Of a stretch of 64,000 nt of DNA, positions 20,392-31,254 are shown piece by piece (the stretch's first letter is position 1; the number at the start of each line of letters is the position of its first letter). A program made the translations under genes and the position numbers. The DNA comes from Avena insularis (taxonomy: Eukaryota > Streptophyta > Magnoliopsida > Poales > Poaceae): contig CM042690.1 of the NCBI GenBank assembly GCA_023614405.1, forward strand, positions 668,430,802-668,494,801, in the 5' to 3' direction. The notes below the pieces were generated by a model. That model made no database searches. It was given only the letters and a program-made list of their open reading frames with translations, and was not told the origin of the DNA.

Positions 20392-21600
20392 CTCGAAATA
20401 GACTTTTGCCACGCTATATTAATATAGCAATCACAATCACGATACAACCAAGATAGTCTCGAAACGAAAGAAACATGCTGGGACAGCAGCAAACATACGC
20501 CAAAAGAAACAAATAAAAATAAAATGGAGACATAGGCGGATCAACTAAATGAAGGAGACCCACAACCGCCGTGCCCTCCTGAGGAGTACCACCATGCTCC
20601 TAGCATCGAAACGTCAAGTACCAAGCAACACCTTCAAGAAGGAAAGCGTCGACGCTGCTGCCCGGACCAGAGACTGGTCCTAGGGTTTCCCCCGACACGT
20701 AGAGGGAAGTGGATAACAAGTAGCCACGACGCCCTCCAGGAAGGAATGGTGCCGCCCTGGGACGGAACCGCGTCGGTGTCGGGCAAGTCAACAAGGATTT
20801 CTCCCGAAACCCAATCCACAACCCCCGGGCGATCCAATGCAAAGGGCCCCACGAGGTCGAGGCCTCGACACCACCAAACTTACCACCCGCAAACATGCGC
20901 CACCATGGTCACGAAGTCGCCATCGTTGTTTCACCGAGGTTACCGTCACGAGGCCTACAAGGCAAAGGCGAGTAGTAGCTTGAAGCAGGGACGGTATGAC
21001 TACGGCCTAGCGGGAGGGAATTGCCTCCACCATCAAAGACGGTAGTCAATCGGACGCGGCCACATGCACACTAGTCCCTGTTGGGTCCGAGCGGGCCCAG
21101 CAGGCCCGTAAAGCCCCCGCGAGGGCAGACCAGTCCCAAGAAGGTCCAGTCAGGCCTAGATCGGACCCGTAAAGGCCACTGCCACGCTGCAACATGCTGG
21201 TCACCATCGCTGCTAGCATCGTACGAGCTTCATCTGCGCTGCCTGCAGGACGTACAGTGCATAGGGCAGGCCCGCCTACCCCGAACCAAATGGGGCCCTG
21301 TGGGCCCAAATTTGGGCCGCAGGGGCCTGGTCGGCTCCGTCCCGCCACTGTTTGCCGCGTCCGTCCCGCGCTGCCCTGCAGAGAGCTTTCCGCCCCGCCG
21401 TGACGTCGCCTCCCAGCTTGAACTGGACCGCCGCGACCCTACGGAGCACCGCCGCCAGGGAAATCAGGCCCGACCCCATCACCAAGCCGCGGGGAGAGAA
21501 GGCGCCGGCGGCGGCGATGGAAGAGGAGGCTAGAGAGGGCAAGAAGCTGGCCGGGGTGCGGGATGCCCCCCGTCGCCCGTCGGGGGCGCGAGGGGCGGGG
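20392..21600 (-). mobile_element. ORF-less LINE-type retroposon, minus strand
   Basis: It is the same family as 13056-14894. The left side holds the 3'-end word gctatattaatatagc followed (on the minus strand) by gtggcaaaagtctatttcgag. The body shares cctagggtttccc, the aaggaatggtgcc-type words and gggcccgtaaagc. The right side is a very GC-rich 5' end. It has no RT or endonuclease, and the open frames on both strands are compositional. No target duplication could be matched. Confidence 0.5.
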
Positions 21601-21668
21601 TTCTTTTTGATTAGTCCTATGATTATATAGCCCTCAAATTGGTAGATTTGCAGAGCTAGATGTATGTA

Positions 21669-21837
21669 CTTCCTCCGTTTGGAAATATAAGATGTTTTAG
21701 CTTTGTGAATCGAATGTATCTAGTCGCCTTTTAGTTATAGGTTCATAGAGGTTCGTAGTGAACCTATACACAAAACAAAGGTCTAGATATATTCATTTCA
21801 CAAAGCTAAAATGTCTTATATTTCTAAACAGAGAGAG
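21669..21837. mobile_element. Stowaway MITE, 169 bp
   Basis: Begins CTTCCTCCGTTTGGAAATAT and ends ATATTTCTAAACAGAGAGAG, flanked by TA (21667-21668, 21838-21839). The internal arms atgttttagctttgtgaa and ttcacaaagctaaaatgt are inverted copies. It is the same subfamily as 24806-24970. Confidence 0.85.
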
Positions 21838-22150
21838 TACGTAAGTACGTTTGATTAGTCCTTCCATCAACCCCTTACTAGAACTAGTACATTGAGTCGA
21901 ATTGGTTCCAATGAAAGTAGGTTTTACTTTTCAATGAAAGTAGCCCTCCCATTAGGGTGTCAAGTGGATCCCGTCAAAGTTTCACTTATAGTTTATTTGC
22001 CAAAATTTAGTTTAAATTTTTACTTAAAATATGAACTAGATTTTGACAAATGAATTAGAAGTGATTTTGGCAAATGAGTTATAAGTGAAAATGTAGAGGG
22101 ATCCCACCTTTTCAACGAGTGTAAACGTTGTAGGCGCGTTGGGATCCTAA

Positions 22151-22755
22151 GGCGTGTTCGGTTCTGGAATTTGGTGGAACGGAACCGGTCCGTTCCGCGC
22201 TTAACACCTATTCCTGCGTTCGGTTTGATGCGAGAAACGGAACCGAGTAGTTCCTAGGAACAGAATATACCCCTAATATGCTGAACCGACCCGTGCGGCC
22301 AAATCGGCCGGATGGCGAGGAACGCCTCGCTAACTACCGGCGCAACGTACACAAAAGGAAAAAAAAAGCCTCTAATCCAGCACGCGCGGCGGCGGCGGCG
22401 CGGCCAGGGGCCAGCCACGCCCGACAGCTGCGGCAGGCACGAGCGGCGGCCGAGGCCCGCGGCGGCGGGCGACCAGCCCTGCCAGCGGCGGTGCCCAGTT
22501 CATCCGATCTGGGCTCAATTTTGCCCCTAATTTTAATTGTTAATTATGATTTAGAGAAAATATTAAATTTAGACTCCAATCAGTAGAATATTTAACAGTG
22601 TTTATACTCTCTCGTTTCCATCAACCAAACAGAATAATAGAACCATTCCGTTCCTCAATTTTTTTTAAACCGAACACAGGGTCGGAACCGTCCCGTGACG
22701 TCGGAATGAAACCATTCCGTTCCGTCCCCTCCGGTTCTAGAACCGAACACACCCC
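22151..22755. mobile_element. Non-autonomous DNA element with GTGTTCGGTTC ends, 605 bp
   Basis: Left end GGCGTGTTCGGTTCTGGAA; reversed right end GGGGTGTGTTCGGTTCTAGAA. The inner arms (cggaaccg, ccgttccg) are also complementary. Flanks are TAA and TAG, an imperfect Harbinger-style duplication. The centre is a GC-rich block (22300-22500) without a recognised gene. Confidence 0.55.
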
Positions 22756-22900
22756 TAGTTTTGCTTTGCTTCCAGTCTCTTGGCCTTGCGCCTTGTTTTT
22801 GCCTTCGGTTCTTTGAACCTGTAGGTACATAACACTCTTTTCTAATCTAATCGGATGATAGAGCGACGCCTTCAACCTCAGAAAAAAGTAGGTTATACTA

Positions 22901-22977
22901 CCTTCTCCTACCTAAATATAAGATATTTTGGAAGTGTAATTTAAACTCTCGACATGTCTTATATTTAAGAATAGAGG
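22901..22977. mobile_element. Degenerate Stowaway relic
   Basis: The arms cctaaatataagatatttt and gtcttatatttaagaa face each other between TA dinucleotides, as in the other Stowaway copies, but the terminal repeats are badly eroded. Confidence 0.4.
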
Positions 22978-23286
22978 TACTATATTTAAAACATATGTTA
23001 ATTTACACATGAATTAAAAAACCCCACTTTGGTACCTAGTATTTAGCAATAAAGTATATTAAAAATTATAAAATAGGTATAATATACTTATCTATGCAAT
23101 ATATTGAACGTGATAATTCGTACACAACTACTGAACCATTTTTCATATATATATAGATACGTTGGAAGGCACGATCCATCGATCTCTATGGAATTCCAAA
23201 ACATTTGTATACATTTTCGAAAGTTTCTTGCACCTATTTTATTTTGTCCTTTTCTATATTTTTTAGCTTGTTTAGGAATTACTAAA

Positions 23287-23661
23287 GCTATTTTTTAAAT
23301 AATACGATTTATTTAACAAAATTCACGAATAATACACAAATTTGAGGAATTGCGAATCTAGCGCGGTGTCCAGTACCTATCGGATTTAAAATACCGATTA
23401 GACCTATCGGCATTTGAACTACTGACTAGGTTCTCTTTCCTTTGTTAAAAACAAAATGATGACATGTGTGGTTGGTATTTCAAATGCTGATAGGTTGTGG
23501 TCGGCATTTCAAACACCGATAGAGTGTGGTCGGCATTTCAAATGCTGATAGGTTGTGGTCGGCATTTCAAACACCGACACCGCGCTAGATTCGTAATTCC
23601 TCAATTCGTGTATTATTCGTGAAATTTGTTCAATAAATCGTATTATTTTAAAAAAAATAGC
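23287..23661. mobile_element. Mutator-type foldback MITE, 375 bp, perfect 9-bp duplication
   Basis: ATTACTAAA at 23278-23286 and 23662-23670 is an exact 9-bp duplication, the Mutator hallmark. The two ends form inverted repeats of roughly 85 bp, from GCTATTTTTTAAATAATACG inward to CTAGCGCGGTGTC, with scattered mismatches. The centre holds short tandem copies of ggtcggcatttcaaa with gctgatag or caccgata. There is no coding sequence; it would need a MULE transposase in trans. Confidence 0.85.
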
Positions 23662-23670
23662 ATTACTAAA

Positions 23671-24028
23671 TGTTGGATACATTAAGAAAATAAGAAAGAA
23701 TACAAACATCTGAATTTTTGCATCATACTTTTCTTAAGAACTTGCAATGTGCGTATGGGCAGATTTACTGCCATGACACATACCCGGGCTCGGCGGCGCC
23801 GCCGCCGCTTACAGGCACACAAACGAGCGAGCTCCGGAAGCGATGCACGTCGCTAGAATGGGAAGAATCAACAAACTGAGCTAAAAATAGGTGGTGTGCC
23901 CAGGCTTTCACAAGTTCCTAGCTCTCCCACTAGCACGCATATATGTATTTCGTTGTAAGTTTTGCATATTACTAGATGATCTGTTGTGGCACTTACCCAA
24001 GTACCAGGGTGATGCTGGAATTGTTTCC
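23671..24028. other. Intergenic, no gene seen
   Basis: No recognisable gene or repeat. The right end carries the first copy of the target duplication of the next retroposon. Confidence 0.4.
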
Positions 24029-24047
24029 TGAGATGAAAGCTAGTTTT

Positions 24048-24723
24048 TTTTTTCCGAGAAAAATTTGAATCTATTCCACGAGTTCACAAGAAGTACAAGG
24101 CACACCAAGCATAATAAACATTACATTGAAGTACTTGAACCACCTAACGACCACTACTGCTGCCAGAGCGAGCCGTCGACGCGCCACTGTCGCCGCTCCC
24201 TTACCAGAGCCGGCTTGTCGTTGTTGATGACAGTCGGGAAGTCTTCGTGCACGTGCCCCTAAGGACCAGCTCCCTAGAGCTGAAGTCGTCGCCATTGAAC
24301 CCTTAAATTAATCCGAATCTTCAAACATCAAACCTAGAACACACGTAGACTGGACAAGATCGACCACTCCATGAAAGAAGCAACCAGACAAATCCCCGCC
24401 CTCCTCGGCACCACTGACGAGATCGCCGACGGCGAGGTGGAAGAGGAGGCGGGTATACCTTATTCTTTTCCCGCACAACTCCGCCATAGCCATCATAGCA
24501 TCGATGTCGGTTGACCAAACTCTAATTTTAGGGACCCTCAACCGCGTCGAGCGCAGGTCCGAGGTCCCCACCCCCTCCGACCGCCGGAGCGACAACCGGA
24601 GGAGGCGGGGACCCGTCAATTTCCGATCGTAGACGGCGGAGACGAGGCACGGACGACGGGCGGCAGGCTAGGGAGGAACCCTAGCTGCCGCCTCCTTTTC
24701 TTTGCGGGAGAGAGACGACCTGT
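24048..24723 (-). mobile_element. ORF-less retroposon, minus strand, with 19-bp target duplication
   Basis: TGAGATGAAAGCTAGTTTT occurs exactly at 24029-24047 and 24724-24742. The left copy is followed by a T-run (A-tail on the minus strand) and the right copy abuts a GC-rich 5' leader. That is the structure left by LINE-type target-primed reverse transcription. The body contains one 103-codon frame (24619-24308) with no recognised domain. It could be a short non-autonomous LINE derivative or a processed copy of a host transcript. Confidence 0.75.
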
Positions 24724-24805
24724 TGAGATGAAAGCTAGTTTTAGTAATGCTAAGCTAGAACTAATGATGTTGAGTGTATAGGAAGTGTTTTTCCTAATAG
24801 TTGTA

Positions 24806-24970
24806 CTCCCTCCGTTCAGAAATATAAGACGTTTTACTTTGTGAATCGAATGTATCTAGATATCTTTTAGTGTGTAGGTTTGTAGAGGTTTTGAGTGAAC
24901 CTATACACTAAAAAACGTCTAGATATTCATTTCATAAAGCTAAAATATCTTATATTTTCGAACGGAGGGG
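24806..24970. mobile_element. Stowaway MITE, 165 bp
   Basis: Begins CTCCCTCCGTTCAGAAATAT and ends ATATTTTCGAACGGAGGGG, flanked by TA (24804-24805, 24971-24972). It is the same subfamily as 21669-21837. Confidence 0.9.
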
Positions 24971-24972
24971 TA

Positions 24973-25488
24973 CTATATAAGTTGTATCTGTATGTTGTTG
25001 GTAATAAAAAAAAGTTATATTAGTATATGTAAGCACTGAAAAACGAGATCGTCATAATCTGCTATTAATGCAAACACATGGTCAGTGAGTCGACCGTTGG
25101 TACACCAATCCAACAATAACTATGAAAAGTGGCATCAACTATTTGTGTATGAAATTGCACGGTACCGAATTACATCTTAGTCAAATTATATTGTTGGCAA
25201 GAACGAGAATGGACCCTTCTAGGGGACTATTCTGGTGGAATTTAGTTGAGATCAAGTAATAATTAAGTTTATTTGCGATGAAATTAAGGACCTGTGAAAG
25301 TAACTATTATATTGAAGACAAAAGTTCAATTATATGTAACAACCACAAGTTTGTCCAGAGTCGGTATAGAGGTTTTAGGACCGGCAACCGGTGAAGAGGT
25401 ATTCTGAAGTACTAGTGTTTAGCCTTTCAGCAAGTTATTGAAAATATGATAATCTTTGACCCCGGTGCACATGCCATGGACTCGACAG
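24973..25488. other. Intergenic, no gene seen
   Basis: AT-rich with no recognisable coding sequence. Confidence 0.4.
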
Positions 25489-25680
25489 TGTGCTCGAATT
25501 GCAAAGCTAAATATCGACGAGTCGACTATATATATGTGCTTGATTTGCGAAGCTTAATATCGATGGAGTCGATGGTGTGTGCTGGGATTGCAAAGCTGAA
25601 TATCAATGGAGTTGGCCATGTGCTAGAATTGCAAGGCTCAATATCGACGGAGTCGACTCTGTGCTGGAATTGCGAAGGGG
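25489..25680. repeat. Short minisatellite, five units of 41-46 bp
   Basis: The unit tgctNgaattgcaaagct...atatcgacggagtcgac starts at about 25491, 25537, 25580, 25621 and 25662. Units have diverged by point changes and small indels. The plus strand stays open across all units, but the product is low complexity and unrecognised. Confidence 0.75.
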
Positions 25681-25828
25681 CCCAACGGCCGCGGGAATGA
25701 TTTTCTGGAACTCAGTCAGTGAAATTATCTTCTCATCGTGTCGAGCGTCCGTTCAATGGATGATGTCCTAGAAACTGACTTTGCGTGTGCATCGAAGGGA
25801 CCACCCTTGCACGCGAGTAGACACGAAT

Positions 25829-25919
25829 GAACTGAGACATGTCAACTCTAGTACATTTGGTCGCTCGATCCCTTTGCTCGAAGGAACTGAGACATGTCAA
25901 GTCTAGTACATTTGGTCTG
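25829..25919. repeat. Direct duplication of about 33 bp with 55-bp period
   Basis: aactgagacatgtcaa followed by ctctagtacatttggt at 25829 recurs from 25884 with one mismatch. The second copy runs into the left flank of the next retroposon. Confidence 0.7.
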
Positions 25920-25960
25920 AGAAAGCGCGCACTCTCCTTGCTTCAAAACTGTTGGGATTT

Positions 25961-26740
25961 ACCGCACCCGCTCGCACCCCAGCCGATCCCATCTGCCCGT
26001 CCAGATCTACAGCCGCCGCCGGTCCCTGCCTCCTTCGTCGGCCGATCCAGGGGGTGGGGACCTTGGGCTCCGGTCTGTAGTTAGAGTAGGTCTTCTTCTT
26101 CCTTGAGCCGTGGTTTTCATGGAGGAGACTGCGTCGTGTCGGAATAATTTGCCACAGTTCTTCCTCCATCTCGTGGTCGCTCTAATCGGTGACGTCGGGG
26201 GACAGGTGGCCCGGTCTTTTTGCCGGTCTCTGGATCCGGTGAGATTTGTGTCTGGTGGTCGATGTTCGTCACTCTCGCGGGTGACGGCCGCGTCGGCTGC
26301 TGCAGTAGTCTTTGACGTCTTGCAGCTATGCGCGTGGAAGACGGCAGGCGACAACGTCTCTCTTCTCCGACTGCGTCAGATGAAGACGACGATATCGGGA
26401 TCTGGTAATCACAGGGAAGATCCCCGACCGACGTGCCACAAAGTCTCGGGTTCGTCGCTTGCGATGACTCGGTTCATCGGCTCAAAAGCATCCTCGTATG
26501 CGATGGTGCTCTCCCAGACTAGGTATGAAGGTTGTTTGCCTTTTTTTTCGACGCTACCATGGTGGCGGTGGAGGACGATGGATGACGGTTCAGCGAGGCA
26601 CAAGTTTCTCCAAAGGTGGAATTATAATTTTACTTGCGGAGTCCTTTATGCAAAGTTGCTTGACAAGCATGTTTGTCTTAGGTGTTGACCATATATGTAA
26701 TCTCTAGATTGTCTAATAAAATGTATGGTTTACTCAAAAA
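25961..26740 (+). mobile_element. ORF-less retroposon with 16-bp target duplication and A-tail
   Basis: AAAACTGTTGGGATTT is present exactly at 25945-25960 and 26741-26756. The right copy is preceded by an A-run that merges with it, and AATAAA lies at 26715-26720, about 20 bases before the tail. The left end is a GC-rich leader (accgcacccgctcgc). These are hallmarks of an inserted reverse-transcribed polyadenylated RNA. A frame of 192 codons (26110-26688) has no recognised domain. It is either a non-autonomous LINE derivative or a processed pseudogene. Confidence 0.75.
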
Positions 26741-26756
26741 AAAACTGTTGGGATTT

Positions 26757-27202
26757 GCCCCAGAGATCAATCACGTCAAAACAGACGAACTCACACGCAC
26801 AAAAAACCATTTACCAAGGGCTCGTATCATGCCCACTTTTTCTTTCTTATTTATTCTCAAACTCACGGTTACAAAACTTAAAGGCCGAGATGTGCTTATA
26901 TAAACGCAGGAGCCATCGGTACCAAACCGACTCAACATTGAACCCCTAGACTTACACAGACAGTACTGCCTTATGCAGCTTGAAAGCTAACCATACTAGC
27001 AAACCTAGTACGATCATATATGACACAACTCACAACTCTAAACCGGACTCAAACACGTGCACACTAGTTAGGAAGCTAACTAGACTCCACTAATCAAGAT
27101 TAGTGCTAACAAAAACATACCGTCACTATGTCTAAAATACCTCGTTCGCGGGATGGTGCAAAGCCACAAGCCGACAAAGAGTGGTAGATTGCAGGATGGA
27201 TA
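26757..27202. other. Intergenic, no gene seen
   Basis: No gene recognised. The sequence at 26895-26960 (cttatataaacgcagg) contains a TATA-like word. Confidence 0.35.
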
Positions 27203-27213
27203 GTGGTGTTATG

Positions 27214-28394
27214 GTGAGAGGCCTCTCCCCCTCGCGTCGCCCCTCCTGGCGACCGAGGGGCCCTAACCCTATCGCCACCGCCACCTACCCCTCCTCTATT
27301 CCCCTCCCTCCTCGTCGCCCCCGGAGGCCCGCTGGCCCAAGAGCGCGGCGTCGGTGATGGGGGCGGGCCTGCTCACCATCGATGCCTCCATGGCTCCGGC
27401 CATCGGGGAAAGCGCGGGAGCTTGGATCTGGAGGCGGCGGCCTCTTCTGGTGTGGGCATCGTGGTCCCGGCGGCTGGGGATGTGTGCCGATGCTGAATGC
27501 CTCCCTCCTAGGTCGTAGGGCCGGCAAGGGGGAGGTGGTTTGGGGTCACGACTTGGGGGCTTCGTCGGCCTCCTCTGTCGAAGTCATGCTTGCTGCTGCT
27601 TCTTGGCTGCTCGACTCCTGATGGCCATGATCTCCACCTCTCCGGATCTGGCGCGTGTTGGAAGTTGGGTGTGGGCTTGGGCCGGGGGAAACTTCTGACC
27701 GTTGACGGTGGTCACGGCATCGACGACACTCCGACGCCATTGCCCTCCTTGGAGGCGATGTTGAGGTCCATCCCCACCCCTCCCCTCCCCTTAGCTCCGG
27801 GGTGAAAACCTAAATCCCATGGATTGGGCGGCAGCGGCGTTCTGATGTCGTTCCCTCCTTGGAGGCGTCGTCTTGGGACTTCGAGGAGGTGGGCGAGCAG
27901 TGTCTGAGCAGCGGTTCTCTGGTGGCCTCTTCCTGAAGCTTGCATCTTGATGGTGGCTGCTGTGGGTGGAGAGGTGTGTGGGTGGCTCGTTCGAAGAGTT
28001 GTTCATGTGCGAGGCTCTTCTCCTTGGCAACCTTGTCATGTGTGGCCAAGTGCGCTCTAGGGAGAGCTGCTCCGCCTTCCGACGGTACGGCGCCCTTCGA
28101 ACCAGGGCGAGAAGACAGGGGTCTTCTTCGGAGGTGGAGGCATACGGCGCGACATCGATGGCTTTTCGGGAGTCGAATATGACATGATCTTCTCCGGTGG
28201 CGTGCTAGTCCCATAATGTTTCCTCTCGAGCTTGCCGCGCAGATGGACGAAGGCCTCGCTTCTCAAGTTGTGCTGCTCGATGTATTTTCTTTCTTGTGTG
28301 CGATTTCCTTAAGCTGTCTTTCAACATCTTGTATCTATCGTTTCGGCGTTATTAATTTAACGCAGGGCTAAGGCCTCCGGTTTAAAAAAGAATC
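27214..28394 (+). mobile_element. ORF-less LINE-type retroposon with 11-bp target duplication
   Basis: GTGGTGTTATG flanks both sides (27203-27213 and 28395-28405). The left part is a GC-rich leader, the right part ends ttattaatttaacgcagggctaaggcc...aaaaaa, similar in design to the 3' ends of the minus-strand copies at 13056 and 20392. No endonuclease or reverse transcriptase is encoded; the many open frames are compositional. It must have been mobilised by LINE proteins in trans. Confidence 0.7.
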
Positions 28395-28527
28395 GTGGTG
28401 TTATGATAAAGCGCGGAGCTTGTCCTTTTTTAACCTGACTCGGGGTTAGCGATGTTAGTGTTAAGTTCAGGAGAAAATTTGCACCTTATCCTTAGGGATT
28501 ATAGTGTAACTTATATTTAAGTTAATA

Positions 28528-28650
28528 CTCCCTTCGACACAAATTAGTTGATTTAGATTTGTCTAGATTCAATTGTATCTAGACATGATTTAGTATTAGA
28601 TACATTCGTATCTTAACAAATTTGAGTCAACTAATTTGGATCGGAGGGAG
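28528..28650. mobile_element. Stowaway MITE, 123 bp
   Basis: Begins CTCCCTTCGACACAAATTAG and ends CTAATTTGGATCGGAGGGAG, flanked by TA (28526-28527, 28651-28652). The internal arms ttgatttagatttgtc and gacat...acaaatttgagtcaa are complementary. Confidence 0.9.
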
Positions 28651-28652
28651 TA

Positions 28653-29144
28653 CCATCTTTTTATGCGCGAAAAAAGATGATACATGTGGGAGTAGCAGCC
28701 TCCATCGACTCACTTTTTGATCTTTTTCTTCATACGGCACCCCGGGAACGGTCCCAGGCTCCATTATCATTGGGATAACAGGGCTACAAACAGAAAGTTA
28801 AACGATGCAAGCATCCAAAAATTGCAGCTAAGAAGGAACCTACCATACCCCCAACAACTACTGTTTTCAGGGGGATGGGGCTTACATAAATTACAAACTT
28901 TTTAACTAACCAAACAACCTGAAAAGCTAGGCTACATCAGCCAACTGGAACTCCAGCGACACCAAAAGCAACAACTTCGCACACACACCACAGTTAGTGC
29001 TTCATCAGCATCATCATTTTTTGATCCGTCGCATGTACATCAATGGAGCTGGTCCATTTTGCTGCAGTGTCATCGTACCTGCTCGCCACTTAAATTAGTT
29101 TTTTTTAGAAACTTTTTTTTTTAAGAAACGGCACTTAATTTAGT
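28653..29144. other. Intergenic, no gene seen
   Basis: No gene recognised. The T- and A-runs at 29098-29130 may be the remains of a retroposon tail. Confidence 0.4.
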
Positions 29145-29147
29145 TAA

Positions 29148-30530
29148 GGGCATCTCGACCGACCCATTTAGAACATGTGATGTGTACTGATCAGTTCGTT
29201 TGGATCGGCCTGCTGACAGGAAAACAAGCTATTTTTGTCTCTGTCCATTTGGGTCGGGTGCTCCCAGCGAAACGCGGCCTTTTTAAAAAAATTCATGTTT
29301 AAATTTGACTTGCATTGCATACCTATTTTCATAGACTTTGCTTATATTTGTCTTGCATTGCATACATAATTTTTTTTACAATTGCCTTGCATCGCATACA
29401 TAGTAGATTTAATCTAGAAGACTCCGTCTTGACATATGCATGGGCAATTTGCTTGCTGCAAAGACATACAAAGAAGATAGAAAAAGTAGCAGATTTAATC
29501 TAGAAGACTCAGTCTTGTCTTTGCCTAGTCATTGGATTCAGACTCGTGTGGTAGTGCCAGCGGCACATGGTCTGGTCAAAGATGCGGACTGTGAGCATGA
29601 CTTCACCGTCGTATGAAGACGAGAAAGTGCCCAACCTCAATGCCATGTACACGGTAGAAGCATTTCCACCCGTTGTCGAGGTATATCTAGCCGAGGCGGT
29701 CGAACAACACCTCCACGGTCTAGAGACTGGTCGAGTCGTCGGGCACCTGCAACACGACATTGTGAGGCTCTCCTGCCCGTCGACGAGGGTGGCAAACTTC
29801 GTGTGGAGATGAAGTCTGTTCCTGTTCATGCCCAGGTGAATGGTGACATAGAACTCGAAACAGTCGAGGGTGTTGATGGCCGCAGGTGGTGGCAAAGGCG
29901 AAAGAGATGACGACGCTAGTGGTGGCGGGGAATGCGCTGGCGAAACGTCCTGGCCTTGCCCCTCGGCCCCACGCCGTCCTCTTCAACCTCACCCACGTCA
30001 CGACCCGATGGTCATCCCACCCGCCCTCCACTCGGTCCTATGCCGCCTGCCATGGCTACCACATTGCCTATGAGGTGGGGGAATGGAAGGTGGTGCTGTG
30101 TGGAGAAGATGGTCACATGGCCGTGTTTAAAAAGGAGAGGGCATTGGATGCCGACGTGGAGGCCGATACACTAGCATTTATGTCGAGCGGCCAGTCTAGA
30201 TGTTGGGTGGTTCATGCAGCACAGGCGTCAGACGACACAGCTAGCCTAGGAGTCAGCCTACTCCATTGATGGCATCTGGGGTTGGCAACCAGTGACCGTT
30301 GGGTCGCTGCCAGGTGGGCCCTGGAGGGCGCGAGAAGACGAGGGAGGTCACACGTGGTGTCGGCGACGATCTGCGACGTTGCATTCCCAGTTCATATTTA
30401 GGCGAGGAATAGGACCCGAACAAGCGTGGTCGTTTGGGTTTTGCCGATGGAGCGGGTTTTACCGTCCGGGCGCCAACGTGGAATGATTCGATCCGCTGTG
30501 GTCGAATGGATCGGTCCGGTTGGAGATGGC
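29148..30530. mobile_element. PIF/Harbinger-type element, 1.38 kb, TAA duplication
   Basis: Left end GGGCATCTCGACCG; reversed right end GCCATCTCCAACCGG; TAA on both sides (29145-29147, 30531-30533). The central part is homologous to the element at 16425-18286 (cgacgagggtggc, ctcgaaacagtcgagg, gttgatggccgcaggtgg). A short direct repeat (agatttaatctagaagactc) occurs near 29405 and 29491. There is an open frame of 128 codons on the minus strand (29895-29509) but no recognisable transposase. Confidence 0.65.
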
Positions 30531-30533
30531 TAA

Positions 30534-31254
30534 GTTAGGACACTGATGGCTAATCGTAAGAGTTAGAATGGCGCAAGACACGAGCTGGCAAAGACCAAAG
30601 AGTGGTATTATACTATAGCTTAAGCCTAAGCAAACGTGAGCCACCTGAGGCCATCTGCCCGCGCGCGTGTTTCTAGCCGTTTGATATTCACCCTGCGTCA
30701 TCTCAACCATACAGTTTCAGGTGTTGACCAAAGTCTTACGAGTTTGTCCCTCCCGTCCCTACCCCCACCTCCGGGCTTGTTCGTCTGCGGTACCAAAGTT
30801 GGCAGGCCAACGCATGGCGGTACCTAAGTTGCCTGAAATTACCGCGTTTCGAAAAGTTGGGCCGCCAACTACTGAGATGGGCCATTTCGAGGCAAACTCA
30901 TCTCACCCCTGCCAAATACAAACATTCCGTTAAACCGCTCCGTGAAGTAGACGGTCGGGACCCACATGTCGGTTATCTGTCCATGACGCGGGCGCCAACG
31001 CGACAACCTCTTAGGCAAATCAAGCAGCTAAGTGGATTGGATGCGTTGACCGATTTCACAAATCCATTCCCAGCTTTCCCCTAGCACCGGCGGCGTCGGA
31101 ATCCACCCTCCAGGCAGGACGATCCCTTCGGACATTTGAATTCCGAGGCCAAGTTGTTTGCGCATTAGCGCCTAGTCGCTGATACCGAGCTCCAATGGCG
31201 CATGCCGTAGCCGCCGTTGCGAGGCTCTAGCCCGCCTCCGCCACCGACGAGCCG
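30534..31254. other. Gene-free stretch, possible upstream region of the next pseudogene
   Basis: GC-moderate sequence with no recognised product. It lies directly upstream of the degraded gene starting at about 31255 and could be its promoter and leader. No clear TATA box was fixed. Confidence 0.35.
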
